From Brevundimonas aurantiaca (GTDB lineage: Bacteria > Pseudomonadota > Alphaproteobacteria > Caulobacterales > Caulobacteraceae), in contig NZ_JACHOQ010000002.1 in assembly GCF_014199955.1 (NCBI RefSeq), forward strand, positions 558,001-622,000: a DNA stretch of 64,000 bases. The letters run 5' to 3'. Below are positions 49,184 through 58,161 of this stretch, piece by piece. The notes below the pieces were generated by a model, which was not told the DNA's origin, did no database searches, and saw nothing but the letters and a program-made list of their open reading frames with translations. Within the stretch, counting starts at the first letter, position 1; each line of letters opens with the position of its first letter. The translations under genes were made by a program, and so were the position numbers.

Positions 49184-50658
49184 TCGGCGTGGGACGGCAT
49201 GACCGCCACGCATTTGCCGATCACCGTCTCCACATCGTTCAGGAACCGCTCGATCTCCGCTTCGGGCGTGACGTCGACCAGCGGATCATAGCCGGCGGGG
49301 ATCACACCCTGGCCCAGGAAGACCTGGATCCAGCTTTCCTCGGTGAACAGCTCGTCGTCCTCCCGGAAGACCCGGCCGTTGGCGCGGAACAGGTCCATCT
49401 TGCGCTGGAGGGTGTCGGGAACGGCCATGTCGCGGCAATCCCGCCAGAAGGGCGTGTCGTCCCGATAGGTCGCCTTGTAATGCAGGATGACGAAGTCGCG
49501 GATCCGCTCATATTCAAAGTCCATCTGACGATTGAACTCGGCGATGGTGGTCGGGTCGAAACCGCCGTCCGGCATCAGTCGCACCAGACGGGTCAGGACC
49601 GACTGGATCAGGTGCAGGCTGGTGGATTCCAAAGGCTCCAGAAAGCCGGAGGCCAGACCGGCCGCGACGCAGTTCTTGTTCCAGACCTGGCGTCGCTTGC
49701 CCGCGACGAAACGGATGCGATTGGGTTCGGCCAGCTGTTCCCCATCCAGATTGGACAGCAGAATCCGTTCGGCCTCCGCCTCGTCCATATAGCGGCTGGA
49801 ATAGACGTGGCCGTTGCCGGTGCGGTGCTGCAACGGAATGCGCCACTGCCATCCGGCCGGCCGGGCGGTGGCGCGCGTGTAGGGGGTGAAGGGTTCGGTG
49901 CGGGCGCAGGGCACGGCCAAGGCCCTGTCGCAGGGCAGCCAATGGGTCCAGTCCTCATAGCCGGTCTTCATCGCCTCTTCGATGATCAGGCCGCGAAAGC
50001 CCGAGCAGTCGATGAAGAGATCGGCCGCCTCCACCGCCCCGTCCTCCATCGTCACTGACTGGACGAAGCCGTCGTCGGGCCGCAACTGAACCGAGGCGAT
50101 CTTGCCCTCGCGCCGTCGCACCCCCGCCGCCTCCGACAGGCCGCGCAGATATTTAGCGTAAAGACCGGCGTCAAAATGGAAGGCGTGGGCGATATGGCCC
50201 AGCGGCGAACCATTTCTCTGGGGATCGGCCCGCATGAAACGGTTCTGCAAGGCCGCCGCCGTATTGATCGAATAGGCGGCGAAGTCCGACGCGCGACCCG
50301 CAGCGCGCATCTTCAGCCAGTATTGGTGGCAGCGCAGCCATTCCAGATCGCGCCCGATGACGCCGAAGCCGTGGATGTAGCTGGAGCCGATCCGGTCCCA
50401 GTCGATGAACTGGATGCCCAGTTTGAAACTGGCCTGGGTCCGCCGCATGAAGTCGGCCTCGTCCAAACCGATCAGCGCGTTGAAGGTCTTGATGGCTGGA
50501 ATGGTCGCTTCGCCCACGCCGACCGTGCCGATCGCTTCCGATTCGATCAGGGTGATGTCGTAAAGCCCCCGAAACAGGCGGGAGAACAAGGCCGCCGCCA
50601 TCCAGCCGGCCGAACCGCCCCCGACGATCAGGATCTTCTTCAACTGGCGCACGCTCAC
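49147..50658 (-). CDS. Flavin-dependent tryptophan-type halogenase
   Basis: A 503-residue enzyme of the PrnA/BrvH group that chlorinates or brominates an indole or other aromatic with FADH2, oxygen and halide. The FAD fingerprint GGGSAG (13-18), catalytic Lys79 (in ASFKLGIQF), the GWQWRIP motif (269-275) and the EPLEST Glu residues (341, 344) are intact, so it should be active. A flavin reductase is needed and is not adjacent. In this genus such genes are often near TonB receptors and the BrvH enzyme favours bromide (established knowledge). The natural substrate is unknown. It is divergent from fecI. Confidence 0.94.
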   Translation of the reverse strand: MSVRQLKKILIVGGGSAGWMAAALFSRLFRGLYDITLIESEAIGTVGVGEATIPAIKTFNALIGLDEADFMRRTQASFKLGIQFIDWDRIGSSYIHGFGVIGRDLEWLRCHQYWLKMRAAGRASDFAAYSINTAAALQNRFMRADPQRNGSPLGHIAHAFHFDAGLYAKYLRGLSEAAGVRRREGKIASVQLRPDDGFVQSVTMEDGAVEAADLFIDCSGFRGLIIEEAMKTGYEDWTHWLPCDRALAVPCARTEPFTPYTRATARPAGWQWRIPLQHRTGNGHVYSSRYMDEAEAERILLSNLDGEQLAEPNRIRFVAGKRRQVWNKNCVAAGLASGFLEPLESTSLHLIQSVLTRLVRLMPDGGFDPTTIAEFNRQMDFEYERIRDFVILHYKATYRDDTPFWRDCRDMAVPDTLQRKMDLFRANGRVFREDDELFTEESWIQVFLGQGVIPAGYDPLVDVTPEAEIERFLNDVETVIGKCVAVMPSHADYVARVCSAVAA

Positions 50659-50898
50659 ATTTCCTCGTTTTTCGGGAAACTTGGCAGCAAGCGACGCGAC
50701 TCGGCAAGAGCGGCGATCTCGGCAATTGGGGCGATGCGTCAGAAGACGTCATCCGTCGTCGTCGGCCCTCCCCGTCAATGAGCGCCTGACCGTCTTGGTC
50801 GGCGAAGGCCGTCGCCGCGATTATTCGCCGGACTGTTTTCGGAACGTCATCGTTGAGCCGTAAAAGCGCGGCCCAACGGGTGGGCCCACGGGGATGGG

Positions 50899-51402
50899 AT
50901 GTCAGTTCAGGATTTGGGTGCGGGACGACTGCTGGCCAAGAACGCCGTGCGTCTGCGCGCCTTCGTCCGCAGCCGCGTCCACAATGATGAGGACGCCGAC
51001 GACATCAGTCAGGAGGCCTACGCCCGCGTCCTGGCGCGATCTCAGGCTGCGCCGCTGAAGGATCCGGTGGCCTACGCCTTCCGGGTGGCCCTGAACCTGC
51101 TGAGCGATCGCAGGCGCGTCGCCTCTCCGTCGGCCGGCGAGGCGATCGACGAGGCGGCGGCGTCGGACGCCCCCTCTCCATTCGAGGTTCTCGACATGAA
51201 GCAGAGAGCGGACCTTTTCACCCGTGCGCTTCAGCGCATGCCGCGGCTGAGGCGCGAAGTCTTTGTGCTGAGACAGTCCGCCGATCTCAGCTACGCCGAG
51301 ATCGCCGCCCGGCTGAACATTTCAGTCGAGGCGGCCCAGAAACACTTCAGCCGCGCGGCCGTTGAGGTCCGCCGCGCGGTGGACATGGAGCGCGCCCGAT
51401 GA
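50899..51402 (+). CDS. FecI-like ECF sigma factor
   Basis: A 167-residue extracytoplasmic-function sigma factor. Region 2 is at about residues 15-70 (LRAFVRSRVHNDEDADDISQ) and region 4 at about 115-160 (MPRLRREVFVLRQSADLSYA and the helix-turn-helix AEIAARLNISVEAAQ). The linker between is typical of ECF factors. It is the first gene of a FecI-FecR-receptor signalling set; the stop overlaps the fecR ATG (ATGA). It would be released by the anti-sigma when the receptor binds its ligand, and transcribe the receptor genes. Confidence 0.95.
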   Translation: MSVQDLGAGRLLAKNAVRLRAFVRSRVHNDEDADDISQEAYARVLARSQAAPLKDPVAYAFRVALNLLSDRRRVASPSAGEAIDEAAASDAPSPFEVLDMKQRADLFTRALQRMPRLRREVFVLRQSADLSYAEIAARLNISVEAAQKHFSRAAVEVRRAVDMERAR

Positions 51403-52382
51403 GGCCGTCTGCGCCCACCCCAGAAGAACAGGCCGCCCTGTGGGCCGACCGGCGCCGCTGCGGCGAGATGGATGCGGCGGCTGACCAGGCGCTGCGCGCC
51501 TGGCTTGCGGAGGCCCCGGACCGCGCGCGCCTCTTGGACGCCCAGGAGCGCCTGCTGACCGATCCCGCCCTTGCCGCGGTCACTGCGCGGTTGGCGGCCG
51601 AAGCCGGACGTTCTCGGCGCGCCGGCCTCCATCCTGCGCCTCGGCTGTTCCACCGCTGGTCTTCACGGCTTTGGGTCGGCGGCTTAGCGGCGGCGGCCTG
51701 CGCGGCGCTGGCCGTGCTGATGTGGCCCTCTGCGCCCGTCGTCGTCGAACAAAGGCTGGAGGGCGTGGCGGGACAAAGTCTTCAGGCGGCGCTGGAGGAC
51801 GGCTCTCTGATCCAGCTCAACGGCGACAGCCGCGTCCGCACGGCCTTCGGACCGGAACGGCGCGACGTCTGGCTCAGCGGCGAAGGCTTCTTCTCAGTGG
51901 CCAAGGACGCCAGACGTCCGTTTTCCGTCCTTACGGCGACCCACCGCATCACGGCCTTGGGCACCCGCTTCAACGTCGATGAACGCAGCGGCGGCGCGGT
52001 GGAGGTCACGGTTCTGGAAGGTCGGGTCGAGGTGGTTCCACTGAACCATCCCGAGCGCCGTCAGGTTCTGACCGCTGGCCGCCGATTGCTGAGCGACGGC
52101 GCCGCCGGGCCGATCCAGCGGCTGGACGCCGATGTGACGACGCCGGACTGGACCGAGGGATGGATCGACGCGGACAATATGAGCCTGGCCGACCTGCTGA
52201 TCGAGCTGAAGCGCCGATCGCCGGGGCTGAAGGCCGAGTTGGCCGATCCCGCCTTGAGCCGCCGCCGGATCAGCGGGCGGTTCGCCGCCTCTGAGCCTCA
52301 GGACGTCCTGACCACCGTCGCGGACATGCAGGGCCTGACCCTTCGCAGGGAAGCCTCCGGCCGTCTGCTGATCGAGCGGTAA
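51399..52382 (+). CDS. FecR-like anti-sigma factor
   Basis: A 327-residue transmembrane regulator. The N-terminal DUF4880-type cytoplasmic part (EEQAALWADRRRCGEMD through about residue 75) binds the sigma factor. One membrane segment spans about residues 91-110 (LWVGGLAAAACAALAVLMWP). The periplasmic FecR domain follows (GSLIQLNGDSRVR, GEGFFSVAKDARRPF, LGTRFNVDERSGG), then a C-terminal STN-like part (DLLIELKRRSPGL). It links the receptor STN domain to the sigma factor. It is 7 bases before the receptor gene. Confidence 0.95.
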   Translation: MRPSAPTPEEQAALWADRRRCGEMDAAADQALRAWLAEAPDRARLLDAQERLLTDPALAAVTARLAAEAGRSRRAGLHPAPRLFHRWSSRLWVGGLAAAACAALAVLMWPSAPVVVEQRLEGVAGQSLQAALEDGSLIQLNGDSRVRTAFGPERRDVWLSGEGFFSVAKDARRPFSVLTATHRITALGTRFNVDERSGGAVEVTVLEGRVEVVPLNHPERRQVLTAGRRLLSDGAAGPIQRLDADVTTPDWTEGWIDADNMSLADLLIELKRRSPGLKAELADPALSRRRISGRFAASEPQDVLTTVADMQGLTLRREASGRLLIER

Positions 52383-52389
52383 GCCAGGC

Positions 52390-55300
52390 ATGGGGGCGGG
52401 CCGTGCAAGGCTGTGGAGCGCCGTAGCGGCGACGAGCCTGTGGCTTGCGGCGGGACTTCTGCCGGCACAGGCTGAAGCTCGGGACCTTCAGTCCACACCT
52501 GACCGAACAGCCCATAGATTTCAGATATCCAGCGGCCCCATGGCCGAGGCTCTTCGGGCGCTGTCGCGCCAATCGGGTCTGGCGGTGCTGGCGGACGCCG
52601 ATCTGGTGGGGGGCCGCCGCACGCCGGGGGTACAGGCCCGAACCACCGCCTGGACCGCCCTGAACCGGCTGCTGGCCGCCCACCCCGATCTGCGGGGCCG
52701 GATCGTGGGCCGGACCCTGATCGTCGAGCGCGCCCAGCCGCAACCTCAGCCCCAGCCCCAGCCTGCGGCCGAGCTCGAAGAGGTGGTGGTCCTGGGACGC
52801 AAGGGCGCGATCGACGACGCCCTGGCGATCAAACGCGCCTATGACGGCGTCAGCGACGTGGTCAGCGCCGATGATCAAGGCCTGCTGCCCACCAACAATC
52901 TGGCGGAAAGTCTTTCGCGCCTGCCTGGCGTCAACGCCGTCCGCAACCATCAGACCGGCGAAGGCGACCGACTGACGGTTCGCGGCATGTCCACCGAATG
53001 GAACGCCTATCGAATCAACGGCGTGCGTTTTGGCGGCGCCGGGTCGCGGGCGGACAAATTCTATCGCGGCGTCCGTCTCAGCTATCTGCCGCCCGAGGGG
53101 ATCCAGAACCTGATCGTGCGCAAGACCTTGACGCCCGATCTGGACGGCGACGCCCTGGGCGGGCTGATCGACATCCAGACCCCCACAGCCTTCGACACCG
53201 ACCGCGACCAGGTGCGGCTGTCGGTCGAGCACGGCTGGCTGACCCGGTTCGACCGACCGAAATCGGGCAAGGCTGCCCTGGCGGTTTCGCATCGGTTCGG
53301 CGATCGGCTGGGTCTGTTCGTCGCCGCCAACTGGAGCGACGCCCGCTCGCAGTTCGAGATGGTCGGCGGCGACAGCGACGACCTGCCGACCGTCTGGTTC
53401 GACACCGTCTATTCGACCGGCTGGGATTTCGACCAGTTCGTCATGAGGGGCATGGAGTTGGCGGTCGGCGAGACCCAGGTGCGTCGCCTGGGTCTGAACG
53501 GAAGCCTGGACTGGCGCGGCGCGCACCAGGACCTTCACCTGCGGCTTCAGTACAACCGCTATGAGGGCGAGGAGTATCGAAACCGTTTGAACTTCCGCAA
53601 CGACGGCCTGGCGGGGACCGAGCGGCTGGTCCAGGTGGACAGCCGGAGAACCGGTCTGGCTCAGCCGGACGCCATGGTGGTTGGCTCTGATCCCAGCCTG
53701 GGGCGCATCTACGGCTATTCGACCGCAGACGTGAAGGATGTGGACGGAGACGGACGGATCACCGACGCCGACCGCAAGGTCCGCTCCGTCTACAGCCTGG
53801 CGGGCGCTTCGGGCGTGTGGGATCCGATGGGGTTCCGATTGAGACGGTTCTGGGAATCGACCCGTGAATCGGGCCTCCTGTCTTCCCTGAACCTGGGCGG
53901 ACGGCGATGGGGCGGTCCCTGGCGGATCGCCTATGACCTGTCGCTGTCGCGGTCCAGGGATGATTTGGACGGCGGCGCGCTTCTGGAATTCCGGACGGAC
54001 GCGGTCGAATGGCTGGGCAATCGCGGGATAAAGGTGATCGAGACCGGCGACCCGCGCTTTCGGCTGTGGGGGCTCAACCCCGCAGGCATGGCTGCGGTTC
54101 AGGACCCCGCCGCCTTTGATTTTAGACATCTGGGCGAGGAGTGGGAGCGCACGTCCGAAACCCTGGGCCAGGCGCAGTTCGATCTGACCTATACGCCGAG
54201 CAGCGGCTGGCTGGAGTCGATACAAGTCGGGGGGCGATACATGCGCTCCAGCCGCCGCAACTCAGGCGCCGCCCGGCCCGACCTGATCGGACCGGAAACC
54301 CTGGCCGACCTGGACGGCTTGTTCGGTACGCCGGTCACCGACCTGTTCGACGGCCGCTATGTCGGCGACCACCGCCTGGGCGTCGTCCTGGACAATCGGC
54401 GGATGGCGGCCGAGATCGACCGGGCCTATCGCGGGGACAGCGCCTATTTCACCATTGATCCCAAGTTCAAGGCTCAGACCAGCACAGAACGCTTTCGGCT
54501 GAAGGAACAGGACGCCGCCGCCTATGTCATGGCCGCCGCCCGATGGGACGAGACCCAGATCACGGGCGGCGTCCGGATCGAACACACCCGATCCGACGTC
54601 GGCTATCCCATCCTGGACGCGCTTCGCGGCGACGGCCGAGACCATCGCCGCAACAGTTTCACCAATGTGCTGCCGTCTCTGCACCTGCGCCGCTCCTTTC
54701 ACGGCGACAGGGTATTGCGGGCGGCGGTCTGGACCAGTTTCGCCCGGCCCGACATCGCCCGAATGACGACGGCGCGGCAGTATGTCTATGACCAGGACCC
54801 CGACCGGGACGGCAAGACCAATCCCAAGACCGACTGGACCCTTCAGGAAATCCGCCAGGGCAATCCGGATCTGAAACCCATGGAGGCGGTCGGCTATGAT
54901 CTGTCGCTGGAACGCTATGGTCGATCAACGGCCTGGTCAGCCGCCCTGTTTCACAAGGATATCCGCAACTTCCTCTATCGGGCCTCCACCAGCTCGATTC
55001 GCGACGGCGGGCTGATAGAGCGGGGGGAAGAGAACGGCGCGCCCGTGCGAGCCTACGCCAACGGGCGCAAGGCGCGGATCAGCGGAATGGAACTGGCGAT
55101 CCGTCACAATCTGGACTGGGCGCCCGCGCCGCTGGACGGCCTGGGCGTCTCAGCCAACCTGACCTGGCAGGTCAGCCGCGCCGACGCCAACATCAGCTGG
55201 CGCCGCGGCGATCGCCTCCCCTTCACCGAGACGCCCGAGACCCTGGCGAGCGTCGAACTGTTCTGGCAAGGCGGCGGATGGGAGGCGGCGGCCGGCTGGA

Positions 55301-55545
55301 ACCGCCAGTCGGGCTTCCTGGAAGGCATGGATAGTTTCGCCAACGACCCTTACGAACAGCCCTACAGCTTTGTGGACGTCAGTCTTCGGCGGCGGTGGGG
55401 CGCAGACGGCTTCGCTTCGATCCAGGTACGCAATCTGCTGAACAGTCATACCTATTGGTACACCTTCGGTTCGGGATCGGAGGATCTGCGCGAATACATC
55501 CGTACTGGGCCCACGGTGACCTTGGCGATCAGCCGCAGCTTCTGA
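52390..55545 (+). CDS. TonB-dependent receptor with STN signalling domain
   Basis: A 1051-residue outer-membrane transducer and transporter. After a signal peptide (to about residue 30) an STN domain covers about residues 40-115 (FQISSGPMAEALRALSRQSG), which signals to FecR. Then come a TonB box (EEVVVLGRK), a plug with VRNHQTGEGDRLTVRGMSTE and a long barrel of the Caulobacter type ending in LAISRSF. Two Asp-rich calcium-like loops are present: residues 450-461 (DVDGDGRITDAD, an EF-hand pattern) and about 801-808 (DQDPDRDG). It is paralogous to the receptor at 58162-61092. The 3' end overlaps the phospholipase-domain gene by 17 bases. Confidence 0.93.
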   Translation: MGAGRARLWSAVAATSLWLAAGLLPAQAEARDLQSTPDRTAHRFQISSGPMAEALRALSRQSGLAVLADADLVGGRRTPGVQARTTAWTALNRLLAAHPDLRGRIVGRTLIVERAQPQPQPQPQPAAELEEVVVLGRKGAIDDALAIKRAYDGVSDVVSADDQGLLPTNNLAESLSRLPGVNAVRNHQTGEGDRLTVRGMSTEWNAYRINGVRFGGAGSRADKFYRGVRLSYLPPEGIQNLIVRKTLTPDLDGDALGGLIDIQTPTAFDTDRDQVRLSVEHGWLTRFDRPKSGKAALAVSHRFGDRLGLFVAANWSDARSQFEMVGGDSDDLPTVWFDTVYSTGWDFDQFVMRGMELAVGETQVRRLGLNGSLDWRGAHQDLHLRLQYNRYEGEEYRNRLNFRNDGLAGTERLVQVDSRRTGLAQPDAMVVGSDPSLGRIYGYSTADVKDVDGDGRITDADRKVRSVYSLAGASGVWDPMGFRLRRFWESTRESGLLSSLNLGGRRWGGPWRIAYDLSLSRSRDDLDGGALLEFRTDAVEWLGNRGIKVIETGDPRFRLWGLNPAGMAAVQDPAAFDFRHLGEEWERTSETLGQAQFDLTYTPSSGWLESIQVGGRYMRSSRRNSGAARPDLIGPETLADLDGLFGTPVTDLFDGRYVGDHRLGVVLDNRRMAAEIDRAYRGDSAYFTIDPKFKAQTSTERFRLKEQDAAAYVMAAARWDETQITGGVRIEHTRSDVGYPILDALRGDGRDHRRNSFTNVLPSLHLRRSFHGDRVLRAAVWTSFARPDIARMTTARQYVYDQDPDRDGKTNPKTDWTLQEIRQGNPDLKPMEAVGYDLSLERYGRSTAWSAALFHKDIRNFLYRASTSSIRDGGLIERGEENGAPVRAYANGRKARISGMELAIRHNLDWAPAPLDGLGVSANLTWQVSRADANISWRRGDRLPFTETPETLASVELFWQGGGWEAAAGWNRQSGFLEGMDSFANDPYEQPYSFVDVSLRRRWGADGFASIQVRNLLNSHTYWYTFGSGSEDLREYIRTGPTVTLAISRSF

Positions 55546-55933
55546 CCTGGTCTTTCGACGCCAGCCGCCCCGAAAATCGCCGCCTGAAGTCGCCGCCCAG
55601 GCGCGAGACGGTCAGGTCGTAGCCGCCGTCCGCCCGAACCGGAAGGCGAAGGCGCAAGGGCGCGCCGGCGCTGACCCTGTGGCGGCGCGTGGGATAAAGG
55701 CCCGCCTCGTCGCTGACACAGAACCAGGCGTCCTCGCCCAGCACGATCTCGAGTATCAGTCCCCGCCCCCGGCGGGGCGTCCTCACGCGCACCGACGCCG
55801 ACGCCGCTTTGAACCGGCCGCCGACCGGATCGGGGGTCGGACCTGTGCTGGACCGGCCAAAGCCGCCTGACCGAACGCGGGACGGATCGAGGGCGTCCCG
55901 CCTCCAGTCCCCCCATGACGGCAGGACCTCCAT
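55529..55933 (-). CDS. Free-standing phospholipase C C-terminal-like domain
   Basis: A 134-residue protein. The second half (GLILEIVLGEDAWFCVSDEA, then RHRVSAGAPLRLRLPVRADG and YDLTVSRLGGDFRRRFSGRL) has the pattern of the DUF756 domain that ends bacterial phospholipases C. In known enzymes it is attached to a large catalytic domain; none is here. No signal peptide is evident with the start at 55933, which overlaps the phosphodiesterase stop (TGATG), implying coupled translation. It could be an intact small accessory protein, a remnant of a degraded phospholipase, or part of a neighbour through a frameshift. The last is less likely because the frames join cleanly by overlap. Confidence 0.6.
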   Translation of the reverse strand: MEVLPSWGDWRRDALDPSRVRSGGFGRSSTGPTPDPVGGRFKAASASVRVRTPRRGRGLILEIVLGEDAWFCVSDEAGLYPTRRHRVSAGAPLRLRLPVRADGGYDLTVSRLGGDFRRRFSGRLASKDQVRSCG

Positions 55934-56811
55934 CACGGACGCGCCGAAAGCCCGCAGTCGGCCGCGGCGCGCCGCAATGCGCGCGGTCGGTCGGTCTGGA
56001 TGACGTTGGCATCCATCGCCAGCAGCCCCTCCAGACGAGCGCAGACATCCGGTGCGCCGCTCGCCACGGCGTGATCCACCTCGCCCAGGCTGTTGACCCA
56101 GATCCGCGCAGGCAGCCTGCGCACGCCGCGCCGAAGGTCCGGGGTCAGGGAGTCGGGATCGCCATGCACGATCGCCACATCCGCAAGTCCCGCGAGCGCG
56201 GCCCCTAGACCGTCTGGACGGTCGACGCGCGGCATGACGTGCGCGCGGGGCAGGAGCCGTCGCACCGCCCGCAGCACCTCTCCGTCCGAGTCGAAGAAGA
56301 CGACCTGGTCGGTCATCCCCAGTCCTTCCACCACCGCCGCCACGGCCGCGACGCGATCCGTCTTCATGTCCAGATCGACCAGCACCCGACCGCACGTCCT
56401 GCGGAGAGCCTCAACCAGGGTCGGCGGCGGTTCGGCGCTGTTCGCCAATCGCAGATCCCGCAGTTGGCCATGGGTGAGGCTTTCCGCCTCGCCGACGCCG
56501 CCGGTGGTCCGCGTCACCGTCCGATCATGCATGAGAAAGGGCACGCCGTCGGCCGAGACCTTGACGTCCAGTTCGACGATGTCGGCGCCCTCGCGCACCG
56601 CTTCATCGACGGCGGCCAAAGAGTTCTCCGGCGCATCCAGATGCCCCGCCCGGTGAGCCGCGATCAGCAAGACGCCGCGCGGCTGGGCCAGGTCGGTCTG
56701 AAGACGCGACATGGCCGCAGTCTCTCCACAGACCGGATCGGCCAGGGCCGGCGCCGCCGCCAGCCCCGCGATCGCGATCAGCCCGACCAGACCGACGCGC
56801 CGGCGCATCAC
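55933..56811 (-). CDS. Glycerophosphodiester phosphodiesterase
   Basis: A 292-residue exported enzyme. The signal peptide is MRRRVGLVGLIAIAGLAAAP, cut near ALA. The GDPD motifs are visible: AHRAGHLDAPENSLAAV with the first catalytic His and Arg, VELDVKVSADGVPFLMHD with the metal Glu and Asp and second His. The lower half (AIVHGDPD, IWVNSLGEVDHAV, VIQTDRP) completes the TIM barrel. It hydrolyses glycerophosphodiesters from phospholipids to glycerol-3-phosphate and alcohol in the periplasm. The start overlaps the preceding phosphoesterase stop by 4 bases (ATGA). Confidence 0.94.
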   Translation of the reverse strand: MMRRRVGLVGLIAIAGLAAAPALADPVCGETAAMSRLQTDLAQPRGVLLIAAHRAGHLDAPENSLAAVDEAVREGADIVELDVKVSADGVPFLMHDRTVTRTTGGVGEAESLTHGQLRDLRLANSAEPPPTLVEALRRTCGRVLVDLDMKTDRVAAVAAVVEGLGMTDQVVFFDSDGEVLRAVRRLLPRAHVMPRVDRPDGLGAALAGLADVAIVHGDPDSLTPDLRRGVRRLPARIWVNSLGEVDHAVASGAPDVCARLEGLLAMDANVIQTDRPRALRRAAADCGLSARP

Positions 56812-58097
56812 CGGTCCTCCCGTCGCAGGATCAGCTCCGGGGTCGCAGGCTTAAGGTCGGTCAGGCGCGCCGCGCCCTGGCCGGTCTTGTCGAGCTGGAA
56901 GGCGTCGTACAGCAGACCGTCCATAGTGAAGGCCCGCACCGTCAGCCGATCCGGCGTCGCCTCGATCTGCTGGAACACCTGGATCCCGCTGCCCTTGCGG
57001 ACAGGCCAGTCGATGTCGCCCAGCGGATACTGTTTCGGCCCGACGTTGGAGACCATATAGACCGGGCCCTGATCGTGCGGCCGCCCGCGTCCATAGGTGT
57101 GGTCGTGACCGGCCAGGACCAGATCGACGTGATGGCGATCCAGCACGGGTTGAAGCACCGCCCGCAACTCGGCGCCGTCTCGGCCCCTAGCCGTCGAATA
57201 GAGCGGATAGTGCATCAGGATGACGGTCCAGCGCGCCGGATTGTCCGTCAACTGACCCTCGAGCCAGGCCAGTTGATCACGTGCCGACTGAGGGTCTTCA
57301 TCCATCATGTCGGCGTCCAGCGAGATGACGCGCACCCCCTGATAATCGACGCGATAGACGGTTTCGCTGAGCCATTCGGAGGGGCCGTTGTCCGGCAGGT
57401 TGAACTGAAGCCGCCACTGGGGCGCCAGCTGCTGCGCCTCCGCGCCTTCGGGCTTCATATATTCATGATTGCCAGGCGTCATCAGCGACGGGGTCTCCGC
57501 CAGCCGATGCGGGTCCATGTCGAACCACTGGCCCCATTCCCCGTCATTGTCAGCCCGATTGATCAGGTCGCCGGCGAACAGCATGAAGGCCGCGTCCGGC
57601 GTCTGACGCAGGGCGCGACGCACGGCCAGGCCGCCCATCGAGCGGATGTCGTTCTGGACGTCGCCCACATAGAGGAAGGTGAAGGGGCGGGCCTCGGCGG
57701 CGGCGGTTCTTACCTGACGCCACGCCGACCAAGCGCCCTCGCGGCCGACGCGATAGACATATTGGGTGTTCGGCGTCAGGCCGGTCAGCTGAACGCTGTA
57801 GTAGTCGGCGGAAACCTGCTCCTGATCGCGGGTCGTGAAGGCGGCGGCGGTGCGTTTCGCCGCGATCCGCACCGCAGTCTGAGGATAGGCCGGTCCGGGC
57901 GTCAGGGGTGCATATTCGATAAACCCCTCCCCGCCCCCGGCCTCGGCGCGCCAGTTGAAGGCCAGGCTGGTGGCCGGCGTTTCGGTCAGATTGACAATGA
58001 CCCGCTCGGGCAGGCTCTCAGCCTGGGCGGCCGGGACGGCGGCGAAGGCAAGGACGCTGCAAGACAGGGCCGCGGCGAGGCGCAGGGACAGGCGCAT
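56808..58097 (-). CDS. Exported metallophosphoesterase with purple-acid-phosphatase-like fold
   Basis: A 429-residue exported phosphatase. A signal peptide (ending AAQA) is followed by an N-terminal fibronectin-III-like domain (about residues 30-130, with YSVQLTGLTPNTQYVYRVGR) and a calcineurin-type metallophosphoesterase domain. Metal motifs are intact: YVGDVQND, FAGDLINR, TPGNHEYM, LMHYPLYS and LAGHDHTYGRG. It would release phosphate from phosphomonoesters, for example the glycerol-3-phosphate made by its neighbour. It is the second gene of the receptor operon, 64 bases after the receptor. Confidence 0.93.
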   Translation of the reverse strand: MRLSLRLAAALSCSVLAFAAVPAAQAESLPERVIVNLTETPATSLAFNWRAEAGGGEGFIEYAPLTPGPAYPQTAVRIAAKRTAAAFTTRDQEQVSADYYSVQLTGLTPNTQYVYRVGREGAWSAWRQVRTAAAEARPFTFLYVGDVQNDIRSMGGLAVRRALRQTPDAAFMLFAGDLINRADNDGEWGQWFDMDPHRLAETPSLMTPGNHEYMKPEGAEAQQLAPQWRLQFNLPDNGPSEWLSETVYRVDYQGVRVISLDADMMDEDPQSARDQLAWLEGQLTDNPARWTVILMHYPLYSTARGRDGAELRAVLQPVLDRHHVDLVLAGHDHTYGRGRPHDQGPVYMVSNVGPKQYPLGDIDWPVRKGSGIQVFQQIEATPDRLTVRAFTMDGLLYDAFQLDKTGQGAARLTDLKPATPELILRREDR

Positions 58098-58161
58098 GGG
58101 AATACCTCGGTTGGAGAAGAAAAGGCCGCTCGCAGTGTCTTCCGCGAGCGGCCGGGCATCG

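Noticed and set aside
50820..50870. GGAAC...CGT resemblance to an ECF promoter before the sigma factor
   Set aside because: Spacing of 13 bases is too short for known EcfG-type promoters.
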